A stretch of 64,000 bases of DNA from Chinchilla lanigera (lineage: Eukaryota; Chordata; Mammalia; Rodentia; Chinchillidae), in NCBI RefSeq assembly GCF_000276665.1, contig NW_004955426.1, positions 26,639,836-26,703,835 on the forward strand, read 5' to 3'. Numbering within the stretch: position 1 is the stretch's first letter; the number at the start of each line of letters is the position of its first letter. Positions 36,751-46,670 of the stretch are shown here, piece by piece. Both the position numbers and the translations under genes were made by a program. The notes under the pieces were generated by a model. It saw only the letters and a list, made by a program, of their open reading frames with translations, did not search any database and was not told where the DNA came from.

Positions 36751-37518
36751 AGAACTAAGCTCACCTTTTCTTCAATGAAGACAAAGCAGTAGCTATGATA
36801 GAGGCTGATGTTAATGTCTATAGACTAGGAAAAGTTAATAATCTCAGTGATGATTAGTTAAGTGTAATATACTGATAGTAGATCATATGCCATCATATGA
36901 AGCCAGGTGCCCAGGGTTCATTCTGCACTGTCTCTTACATTTTTGTATTAGTATCAGTAGATTACTTAATCTTTGTACCTGATATCTCACATAGAACCTA
37001 GAAAGCATTATTCACTTTCTCAATCAGTGATGTGCTGAGTTCATTTCATGCTGGCTTTACTTTGATAGCTTAAAATCAGTCTTGGTGAAGATATTTATGT
37101 CACAGAAATTAGAAAATGCTCCAGATCATGGCCCTTATTTAATTACAAAAACATAGTTACTAAGAATTTACTAGGGCACCATTGTCTGTGACTCAAAGAG
37201 AGGCATCATGTGAATAGTCACACTTCTAGAGTTAAACAAATACACACTGGATATTCCCCCACAAAATCCTGCAAATACAATCATACCTTTAAATCACCAA
37301 GGTCTTTGGTGAATCTTCTGTCTCCATCATTTTGCATTTTGAAAGGGTCTGTTAAAACCTACCTATAATTATTTTACATGTCATTAGAAATAAAATTTAT
37401 TTACTGGTTTCATTACAGAAATATGCTTACTGTATCATATTAGAATAAATCCTTAATGTTTTGAAATGCAAATATAAGCATATGCACTATAAAATGGATA
37501 GTCAATGCTCTCAAGGAA

Positions 37519-37531
37519 AAATCAACCTATA
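37519..37531 (+). repeat. Target-site duplication, left copy, of the LINE-1
   Basis: The 13-mer aaatcaacctata just before the LINE-1 5' end is repeated exactly at 43702-43714, after the 3' A-rich end. Confidence 0.85.
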
Positions 37532-37679
37532 CAGCCCTTCCCCCCACTACCACCACTGGAAGGGGTCTTGGACTGGGGAAGCCATGGTGAGCTGTCTAGC
37601 ACCTGGGACCCCTGTCTCCACCTCCCACTACCATCTCAGGAAAGAAACTGAATCCCTGGAAAACTAAGGAGATTTGAAA

Positions 37680-38749
37680 ATGAAAAGAAGAAGCAAAATG
37701 CAATCTCAGCTAAACACCACAAATAGAACAAGTCCAGGAAATATCAACATGGAAGAACATGGAAGTCACACAGCTGAAATCTCTGAAATGATAGCAACTG
37801 AAGTAAAGAACCAACTACATCAGGCTATAGAGGAAATCAGATCAGAAATAATTGCTCGGGTAAGAAAAGAAATGATAACCATAATGAAAGAATTGCTGGG
37901 CATATCAAAAGAAGATCTAGATAAAAAAATAGAGATGCACAGAAAAATGATGGAAACCTTGAATGAACAGTAAAGAATTAAAATGCACAAAGCAGATTCA
38001 AAAAGACATTCAAGAAATTAAAAATAGCATTGAAAGCTGGAAGAAGTGCTTGAGTGAAACAGAAGATAGACTCTTAGACCTTGAAGACAGCATTGCAACT
38101 AGTGATTGTGAAAGAAAAGGCCTCTTAAAAATAACAAAGGAATAGTAAATAACAATTCAGCAGCTGCAAGATGAGGCAAGGAAAAACAATATAAGACTGA
38201 TAGGTGTCAACGAAAGACCAGGAAACAACATGAATGACATAAAAAGAATATTTGCAGCAGTAATAGCAGAAAACTTCTAGACATGGGACAAGAACCATAT
38301 ATATTTAAGAGAGGCATATAGAACCCCAGTTACCCATAATCAAAATAAATCTATACCCAGACTTTTAATAACCAAGATCCTCAAAACTGAAGAAAAGAAC
38401 AGAATATTAAAAGCTGCTAGAGAAAATAAACACATCACCTATGAAGGAAAGCCCATCAAAATCATGACAGACTTCTCAACCAGAGCATCAAGTGAAGAAA
38501 AGTTTGGAGTGAAGTACTTCAGATCCTGAAAAAAACAACTTCCAACCCAGATTACTCTACCCTGCAAAGCTGTCTTTCAAAACTGATGGAGAAATAATAC
38601 ACTTCCATGACAAATATCAACTGAAGAAATTCATAAGTGCCAAACCAGTCCTACAAAGGGTACTGAAAAGTATTCTACAGAGAGATAAAAATAACCACAA
38701 TCTTAAGTCCAACAATAGAAAAGAACTACCAAGCAAGGTAAGCAGTTAA
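37680..38749 (+). pseudogene. LINE-1 ORF1 (RNA-binding chaperone), broken
   Basis: ORF1p is the trimeric RNA-binding protein of the LINE-1 ribonucleoprotein. The first frame runs from the ATG at 37680 to a TAA at 37971 and is rich in Lys, Glu and Gln, as expected for the N-terminal region and coiled coil (for example EVKNQLHQAIEEIRSEI). It continues in another frame with KELKCTKQIQKDIQEIKN to a TAG at 38143. It then runs in a third frame with QLQDEARKNNIRLIGVNE, the start of the RRM region, through a TAG at 38278. The C-terminal domain follows, with a further frameshift near 38530 and a natural-looking TAA at 38747. There are at least two nonsense changes and two frameshifts, so no functional product is possible. 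Identification rests on family layout and residue pattern. Confidence 0.85.
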
Positions 38750-40603
38750 ACAGAGGGGGAACGTACACAACCAACAGTAGGAAAATAACATGACAAGGAT
38801 AAGTCAATAAATAATCATTAATAACCATTAATATTATGGCCTTAATTCACCAATCAAAAGGAACAGACTAGCAGAGTGGATCAAGAAATAAAATCCAGCA
38901 CTCTGCTATGTACAAGAAATGTATTTGAGTCTATGACTCAAAGTCAAAGGATATAAAATAATACTCCATGTGACAGGAACCCAGAAAAAGCAGGAGTAGT
39001 TATTCTGTTTGCAGACAAGGTGAACTTCAAATCAATAATGATCAAAAGAGATAAAGAAGGTCACTATATTCTTGTTAAGGGAAAAGTGCATGAGGAGCAG
39101 ATAACAATCATAAATATATATGCACAAAATGTAGGGGCACCAAACTATATAAGGTAAACTTTAAAAGGCATGAAAAATCAACTAAGTAATAACACAATTG
39201 TAACAAGATATTTTAATACCCCATTGTAACAAAGATAGATCAACTAGAGAAAAAAATCAGCAAAGAAATAACAGAACTAAACCAAACATGTGAACAGATG
39301 GACTTAGTAGAACTTTACAGAATATTCCACCCAACAAAATTACAATATACATTCTTCTCAGCTGCACATGGGACATTCTCTAAAATGGACCACACACTAG
39401 CACATAGAATATGCCTAAGTAAATGCAAAGAAATTGAAATTATCCCATTCATATTACTGGACTATAGTGCAAAGAAACAAAATGATAAAAGAAATTTCAA
39501 AAGGTCCATAAACACTTGGAAACTAACAACCTCCTGAACAACCAGTGGGTCACAGAAGAAATCAAAGTAGAAATTAAACACTATTTACAATCAAACAAAA
39601 ATGCAGATAAAAACTACCTGCACCTGTGGGGTGCAATGAAAGCAGTCCTCAGAGGGAAATTTATAATGGTGAATTCCCACATTAGGAAAACAGAATGAAC
39701 ACAAATAAACAACCTTATGTTACACCTCAGACTTCTAGAAAAAGAAGAGGAAGTTAATCCCAAAGCCTGAAGAAGGAAGAAAATTATAAAGATCAGAGCA
39801 GAAATAAATACAATTGAAACTAAGAAAACAATACAAAGAATTAATGAATCAAAGAGTTCGTTATTTGAGAAAATAAATAAAATTGATAAAACCCTAGCCA
39901 ACCTTATCAAAACAGGAGAGGAAAAAACTCAAATCCATGCACTAAGGAATGGAAGGGGTGATATCACTACAGATCCTATAGAAATTCAGAAGATCATCAA
40001 TACCTACTTTGAAAATCTTTACTCTCATCAGATAGAAAATGCAGAGGAAATGGACAGATTCCTAGGTACATATGAATTACCAAAGCTGAATGAAGAAGAT
40101 ATAAAAATCTTGAATAAGCCAATATCAGCCAATGAAATTGAAAATGCAATAAAAAACTTAACAACAAAAATAATCCAAGGTTCTGATGGATTCACAGCTG
40201 AATTCTACAAGAAATTTAGAGAAGATTTAATACCAGTGCTTCTCAAACTCTTTAAAGAAATAGAAAGGAAAGCAATTCTCCCAAACCCATTCCTGGAGGC
40301 AAGTATTATCCTGATACGAAAACCAGAAAAAGAATTAACCAAAAAAGAGGACTGTAGGCCAATCTCCCTAATGAACACAGTTGCAAAAATTCTCAGTAAA
40401 GTACTAGCTAATGGAATGCAGGAAATTGTAAAGAAGATAATACACCATGACCAGGTGGGATTCATCCAAGGAATGCAGGGATGGATCAATATATACAAAT
40501 CAATCAATATAATACACCATATCAACAGAGCTAAAGACAAGAATCACATGATCATCTCCATATATGCAGAAATGCTTTTGATAAAGTCCAACACTTATTC
40601 ATG

Positions 40604-40715
40604 TTTGTTTATTTATTTTTTTATTTATTTGGTTTTTTTCTGGTACTGGGAATCAAACTCATGACCTCGAGCTTGGCAGGCAGGTGCTGTACCGCTGAGG
40701 TAAATCGCCAGCCCC
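40604..40715 (-). mobile_element. ID-type SINE inside LINE-1 ORF2
   Basis: Reverse-orientation ID element: T-rich tail first, then ctggtactgggaatcaaac and, at its far end, gctgaggtaaatcgccagcc. It is flanked by a perfect 16-bp duplication, ccaacacttattcatg, at 40588-40603 and 40716-40731. Removing it rejoins the ORF2 reverse-transcriptase frame, so it inserted after the LINE-1. Confidence 0.93.
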
Positions 40716-40850
40716 CCAACACTTATTCATGATAAAAATCTTACAGAAAGTTGGCATAGTTGGTCTTTACCTCAATCTGATAAAAGCCATCTATGACAAA
40801 CCAAGAGCCAACATTGAACTAAACGGACAAAAATTGAAAGCTTTCATTTG

Positions 40851-40924
40851 AAAATGAGGAACAAGGTAAGTTTGTTACCTTTGAGGTAAAATGAGGAACA
40901 AGGCAAGTTTGTTACCACTGCCAC
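40851..40924 (+). repeat. 37-bp tandem duplication in LINE-1 ORF2
   Basis: The unit starting aaaatgaggaacaagg occurs at 40851-40887 and again from 40888, with a few differences (ggtaag versus ggcaag, cctttg versus ccactg). It lies between the reverse-transcriptase core motifs and shifts the frame. Confidence 0.75.
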
Positions 40925-41335
40925 TATTCCTATTCAACATAGTTCTTGAGACACTACCCAGAGCAATTAGACAAGAGAAAGAAATAACAGCAATAAAGAT
41001 AAGAAAGGAAAAAGTGAAATTATTTTTATTTGCAGATGACGTGATACTCTACATAGAAGACCAGAAAAACTCCACCAAAAGACTCCTAGAATTAATCAGC
41101 AAATTCAGTAGCATAGCTGGATATAAAGTCAACACTCAAAAATCAATAGCATTCCTATACACAAACAATAAACATACTGAGAGAGAAATAAGTGAAACCA
41201 TACCTTTCACAATAGCATCCAAAAAACTGAAATACTTAGGAATTAATCTAACAAGAGAAGTAAAAGACCTATACAATGAAAATTATGCTACTCTGAAAAA
41301 AGAGATTGAAGAGGATTTGAAAAAATGGAAAGATA

Positions 41336-41442
41336 GCTGGGGATATAGCTTAGTGGCTAGGTATATAACTCAGTGGCATAAGGGCCTGCCTGGCAAGCAT
41401 AAGGTCATGAGTTTGATTCCCAGTACAAAAAAAAAAAAAAAA
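41336..41442 (+). mobile_element. ID-type SINE inside LINE-1 ORF2
   Basis: Plus-strand ID element with a partly repeated head (gctggggatatagcttagtgg followed by a second tataactcagtggc). The usual body gcctgcctggcaagcataag and a 16-base A-tail follow. The flanks ggaaagata and ggaagata look like an imperfect target duplication. It interrupts ORF2 after the reverse-transcriptase region. Confidence 0.88.
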
Positions 41443-43029
41443 GGAAGATATTCCTTTCTCATAGATAGGAAGATGCAACATTTTGAAAATGGCTATACTT
41501 CCACAGTTTTTATACAGATTCAATGCAATTCCAAGGAAAATACCATTGGCATACCTCACAGATCTAGAGAAAACATTCCTCAGATTTATCTGGAACCAGA
41601 AGAGACCTAGAATAGCAAAAGCAATCCTAGGCAACAAAGGCAGGGCAGGAGGTATCACAATCCCTGATTTGAAATTAGACTACAAAGCTGCTGTGATAAA
41701 AGCAGCATAGTATTGGCAAAAAGAATAGACCTAAAGATCAATGGAACAGACAGGCAGGTGCAGACACAATCACAAAGACATTCAGTCTCCTTATCTTTGA
41801 CAAAGGAGCCAAACATGTTCACTGGAAGAAAGATAGCCTCTTTAATAAATGGTGCTGGAAAAACTGGCTTTCCACATGCTGAACACTAAAACTAGACCCA
41901 AGCCTGTCACCATGCACCAAAATAAAGTCAAAATAGCTTAAAAATCTAAATATTAAAACAGAAACACTAGATCTAATGCAAGAGAAAGTAGGTGGAAATC
42001 TTGAAGATGTAGGGGTAAGTAGAGAGTTCATGAACAAAAACCAAACTGTGTGAGAAATACTTTAAAGAGTCAACAACTGGGATCTCACCTTATTGAAGAG
42101 TTTCTGCACATCAAAAGAAATCACCAACAGGGTGCAAAGAAAACCCACGAATTAGGAAAAAATGTTAGTCAGTTGTCCCTCAGACAAAGGACTCCTGTCT
42201 AGAACATATAAAGAGTTTAAAAAAATCAGGCCCCCAAAATTCAAAGACCCAATACAAAAATGGTCACCTGAGATGAATACACACTTCTCACATGAAGAAA
42301 CAGAAATGGAAAATAAATACATGAAGAAATGTTCAACATCACTAGTCATTCAAGAAATGCAAATTAAAATCACACTGAGATTCCATCTCACCCCAGAAAG
42401 AATGGCTATCATCAAGAAATTAAACCATAACAAATGGTGGAGGGACTGTGGGGAAAAGAAAACTCTTCTCCACTGTTGGTGGGAGTGTAGACTGGTGCAG
42501 CCACTTTAGAAATCAATCTGGAGTTCCTTCAGTAAACTAGGATTAGAGCTCCCATTCAACCCAGTTGTTCCCCTTTTGGGTATTTTTCCAGAAGAACAGA
42601 AAACATCATACCACAGTGATATGTGTGCACCTATGTTTATAGCAGCACAATCTGTAATACCTAAATCTTGGAAACAACCCAAATGTCCATCGACTGAGGA
42701 ATAGATAAATAGATGTATTTTTATACATCGGAGTATTACTCAGCTATAGAGAAAAACTAGAGGCTTTTATAAGTAAATGGATGCAACTAGAGACCATACT
42801 CATTAGTGAAATAAATCAGAATCACATGTGTAAACTTCATATTTCTTCTCTACTATAAAAACCTGAAAGAGTAAATAAAATCTGAAAGGTACAATAGATA
42901 TTGTGAAAGGGAAAAGAAACTGCTCAGATTGGAAGGAGCAACCAGGATGAAGGAGGGGAGAGGAAAGAGATAGAAGGAAGAGAGAAAAAATATGTACATA
43001 TATACACAGGATGGGTGGAATAATGGTAC

Positions 43030-43700
43030 TATTAATATCTGTTTATTGAAAGGAACTGTTAATGTGTAATTGTTTGATCAATCTTGCATGCCTATATCTG
43101 ATTGTATGTGCAGCCATGTTAAAGATGACATTGTGTAGTATAACAATCATTGTTAATATCCTGTCACCATGTTTTGAAATTCTCTATCATTTTTGTTCTC
43201 TATGCTGTTTTGTTTATGTATTTGTTTTGTTATTTTGGGTTTTAAGGAAAAACAAAATTTATATGTATATACAAGGATAACTGGGATAGGTATATTGCTC
43301 ATGTCTGATTTATTGAAAGGAACAGTCAATGCCTAAAATTTTCTTTTTTCTTGACCAATTTTGCACGCTTGAATCTGGTAATCAGAATGACTGATCTGAA
43401 AACAACAATATGAAGTATAAGAACAATTGTTGAACTCCTATCATCTTATATGGTGAAGCTCTGCATCATTTCCAATGTTTTTTTTTTTAATTACTTGTTA
43501 CTGTCTTTGTTTGATCAATCTTACATTCTTATATCTGGTCGGCTGAGCAACTTCGGTGAAGATAACAGTATGTAATGTACCAACCACTGTTAATTCCTAT
43601 CATTTTGTTTTGAGATCATGTAGCATTTTTGTTGTTTTTGTGTTGTTTTGATTTTGTCTTCATTGCTGTTCTGTTAGTTTTTTAATTTTTTTTAAAAAAT
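43030..43700 (+). repeat. Three tandem units in the LINE-1 3' UTR
   Basis: A unit of about 200-260 bp recurs three times: roughly 43030-43290, 43300-43490 and 43495-43690. Each has a ttgaccaat/ttgatcaatctt start, then a catatctggt-like segment, an aagat(g/a)acaaTAT-like segment and a tattcctatcatttt-like end. The first two are preceded by tttattgaaaggaac. Copies are clearly diverged, so the duplication predates or belongs to the source family. The same unit appears on the minus strand at 16960-17345. Confidence 0.75.
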
Positions 43701-43701
43701 G

Positions 43702-43714
43702 AAATCAACCTATA
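43702..43714 (+). repeat. Target-site duplication, right copy, of the LINE-1
   Basis: Exact repeat of the 13-mer at 37519-37531, directly after the aaaaaatg tail of the element. It defines the insertion boundary. Confidence 0.85.
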
Positions 43715-43884
43715 TATGTAATTTAAAATTTTCAACTCATCATGTTTTTGTAAATAGGAAGAAATGGAATCTTAATTTTAGTAATATATTGTATTAACAA
43801 TCAAATTAGTATTTCAATGCAATCACTAGAAAGATTGAGAGTTTTTGCATCCTTTTTTGTTCATAACAAGCCTTCAAAATCCAT

Positions 43885-44012
43885 AGGTAAACTGATGCTG
43901 AGGCAGGAGGGTAGTTGCAATATCAAGAACGGCCTAGGCTACAAAGTGAGCTCAAGGCTAGCCTGAACTGCATAGTGAGACCCTGTCTCAAGAAGCCAAA
44001 ATAAAAAGGTAT
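43885..44012 (+). mobile_element. B1-like SINE
   Basis: Reads actgatgctgaggcaggagg, cggcctaggctacaaagtga, gctcaaggctagcctgaact and gtgagaccctgtctcaaga. The first part of the usual 5' region is missing. The inner region looks partly duplicated (two caaggct/ggcctaggcta-like motifs). Confidence 0.8.
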
Positions 44013-44029
44013 TGTATACTTAGAGCACA

Positions 44030-44285
44030 TCTCAATTTAGATGCTAAATTTTCATCAAAATACTTGATCTTTATTTAGAGTTCATAAAACACACCACAGA
44101 ATCAGTAGATTGACATACCAAGCCTATTCCAAATATGTTCAATTAAAATAATTAATTACAATCAAATAAAACAAAATGTGTTTAAGTCATCCATAACAGT
44201 TATATTTCAGGTGTGCTGTAGCCACATATAACTAGTGGTAACTGAACTGACCAGCAGAGGCAATCCATACATGCTTTGTTTGAGA
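44030..44285 (+). mobile_element. hAT-type (MER) DNA transposon fragment
   Basis: The segment gtgctgtagccacatataac-tagtggtaact near 44212, after an AT-rich stretch, is the same kind of end as in the element at 33525-33835. Confidence 0.5.
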
Positions 44286-44414
44286 AAAATGGAGGCCTAA
44301 TAGATATAGTATTTCCAGATGACTCTTTACTTACACTTTACAGTAAATACCTTACACACTCAAAATTCCCTTCCCATGTTCCCCACTGTATTACAGAGGT
44401 GCTCAGTCTCTGCA

Positions 44415-45080
44415 AATTCCAGTCATGCTGTGCATAATTATACTCAGTCAACATCATCTGTATATACAGCAGTGATCCCATAACATTATTATGGAGCTGA
44501 AAAATTTCTATCACCTAATGACCTTAGTGCTGTGGTAATATTGTAGTAGACCACATGTTTGTGGTCTTAGAGAAACCTGCTGTAAATAAACCTGTACTGC
44601 CAGTTGTATATAAGTATACTACAACTATGTACAGTAAATAATACTTGATAATGACAATAGAGGACTGTTGCTGTACTCATCATCATTTTAGAGGCTACAT
44701 TTTGTACTTGTGAAAGGGTTAGGGTAAGACAGTATGCTTTGTTGCACTGGCAGCACTTGCATACATAGCATGTTTATTTGCTATCTTAATTGAATCTTTT
44801 CCTTCTCTACTTGATTTAATATCCTATCCTATAGCTTTGTTCATAATGACCTAGGTTAGACTCTGTGTGTATGTATGTGTGTCTACTCATACCTAGGCCA
44901 TATCTAGTCCCTAGAGGGTCATATCACACACACACACACACACACACAGACACACACACACACACACATTCACTATATAGTCTAGATTTGTAAGTATACT
45001 CTATAATGTTCTCATGACAAAATTACCTAGCTGTGCATTTCTCAGAACTTTTTCCATTGTTAAGCAATGCATTAGTATAG
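44415..45080. mobile_element. Old DNA-transposon fossil with a CA microsatellite
   Basis: The left end (ccagtcatgctgtgcataat) and the right end (attgttaagcaatgcattag, preceded by gctgtgcatttctcagaact and agtatactctataatgttct) recall inverted ends of a known old mammalian DNA transposon whose name I cannot fix. Both ends are diverged. The CA repeat at 44925-44968 sits inside. Confidence 0.55.
44925..44968 (+). repeat. CA microsatellite
   Basis: About 22 CA units interrupted once by a GA. It lies inside a DNA-transposon fossil. Confidence 0.97.
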
Positions 45081-46369
45081 TTATATGAAAACAAAGCTTT
45101 GTGAACCTCCATTTCTCACTAATGGAAAGCAGGTAGATTGATCTAACATATTTTGGATTTAACCAGTTTTCAGATGATCATTACCATAAAAAAGCAAATA
45201 ATAACATGAACTATAGATGCAAACTTCTCAAGTAAGTGTCTGGTGTTAATTAGAATGGGTAATTTCAGATACCATTTTGAATTAGTGGCTTTTTCTATGC
45301 TGAGTTCTTAGAAAAACTTAATGCAATTAATTCCATTTTGAAATATTTCATTAGTAATCAACACAAGGATAGAAAGTTTATATTTATTGAGTTACCTACC
45401 TGAAATCTTGGTTTTGCAATTAAACAATTCTGATCCTGCTGGAATTTTAAAAATTAACTCTTATTTTTTCAGTATCAGAAAAGCCAGATCAGTAAAACAA
45501 TTTGAATGAACTCAAAATTTTTAATTAATTCAGCCACCATTTTGATGTTCTTTTTGACTACATTAATGAGACTCTAGGCTCCTAAATCTGTCATATAATT
45601 CTCCCATTTATTAATATGCTCACACCACACTTCTAAATATGCTTTTGACCACTTTCCTTTTGAGTATTTGGTACAAATCACAGGGTGAAGGTGGTTTTGT
45701 ATGGTGGCTCATTTTGTTTTTGCCAAATCGCCAACATGATAAGCACATTTCCCTTGTGTTTATATAGTTTTTAAAAGATGATGTGGGAATTTTTCACAAA
45801 ATAGTCTAATCATATTAAGTTCACCAAATGTCATTTGGATGTAACTATCTCTTAGATTCATTTGTGGCTTCTCTTTTTTTAATCTTTGTTCTCACACCAT
45901 CAGCTTCAAACTAGACATTTTTGCAGAAACTGTAAATGCCTTCCAAAGTCAAGTGTCCAAACCAGCCTCCTGACCTTCTCCTCCCCTACACAACTCAAAG
46001 ATCCCAAAGTCCTTATTTCAGCCAACAGTACTATTGTTCAGGTATAACAGGTGCTTGGTTATTTCTGATAATATACCTTTCCTTAGCATCTTGTATATCC
46101 AGTCATCACTAAATTTTCACAATATGTCCCAGTGAAATTAAATTAAGGCAAAAGAGGAAGCTGTGTGCTAACGAAAATCCATTTTTGTACATTTTCTATT
46201 CCAAAACCCTTACCCTGTTTCTGAGTAATATGAGTTAAGAATGGTGATTCAGTTTGCTTCTACCTTGCCAATCTAATTTTGTCACCTTTATTCATAATTC
46301 TAACCTTTTTCTCTAATCATTAGATTTCTCATAATATGTCCTAAACATGCTTGGAATTCTTCCCCACAC

Positions 46370-46670
46370 TAGGACATTTGTATTGAGCCTTTGCCTCTGC
46401 AAATTCACCATAGCCCTTCTTTCTTTTCCTTACCCAATCACAAACTTATCTGTCATTTAGTTCTATCTAAGCCCTTTATTCAGTAGCTGATTATCCCCTG
46501 CTTTTTCTTTCCGTTTTTGGGTATGTTCCTCTTTTCACAGTTTCAAGTTGCTTGTACTGTCTAATTCTTAAAGTCAAGATCCATGATTTTGATTGCCTTA
46601 TTATTCACTTACATAGTGCTTTGCACAATGCTAGCAGGAACTAATAGTTTGAGAAATGCCTGTTAATTTT
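46370..46670 (+). mobile_element. Possible L2 LINE fragment
   Basis: gcctttgcctctgcaaattc, ttgtactgtctaattcttaa and catagtgctttgcacaatgc are in an L2-like order about 3 kb before GHR exon 2. Strongly diverged. Confidence 0.5.

Larger units (their letters stand above)
33836..37518. other. Mostly unique intronic sequence
   Basis: Contains the AAAG microsatellite and a possible MIR at 36640. The 100-115-codon frames near 34834-35197 exist because of the AAAG repeat. No gene seen. Confidence 0.5.
38790..42867 (+). pseudogene. LINE-1 ORF2 (endonuclease / reverse transcriptase), broken
   Basis: ORF2p nicks target DNA and reverse-transcribes LINE-1 RNA at the nick. The endonuclease region (38790 to about 39480) is heavily mutated but still reads LVELYRIFHPTKLQYTFFSA near 39302. 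The reverse-transcriptase region includes [20 protein letters not shown] (from about 40182), [13 protein letters not shown] and [17 protein letters not shown], and, after an inserted SINE, the catalytic FADD box at 41029-41040. The C-terminal part reads [15 protein letters not shown], then [16 protein letters not shown], with the Cys/His segment LLHCWWEC near 42470. Damage includes several stops and frameshifts in the endonuclease, an ID SINE at 40604-40715, a 37-bp tandem duplication at 40851-40924, a second ID SINE at 41336-41442, and stops near 42508 and 42710. The end is approximate. Confidence 0.9.
37532..43701 (+). mobile_element. Near-full-length LINE-1, inactive
   Basis: A plus-strand non-LTR retrotransposon of about 6.2 kb. 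Order: a short 5' UTR remnant (37532-37679), ORF1 (37680-38749), a short spacer, ORF2 (about 38790-42860) and a long AT-rich 3' UTR with tandem units (about 42870-43701). It is flanked by a perfect 13-bp target-site duplication, aaatcaacctata, at 37519-37531 and 43702-43714. Both ORFs carry stops and frameshifts, and two ID SINEs sit inside ORF2, so the copy is dead. The 5' UTR is short, so the element is probably 5'-truncated within its promoter region. Confidence 0.93.

Noticed and set aside
41819..42349. Minus-strand frames of 65-72 codons
   Set aside because: They are antisense shadows of the LINE-1 ORF2, and their equivalents occur on the plus strand over the minus LINE-1 at 17.9-18.5 kb.
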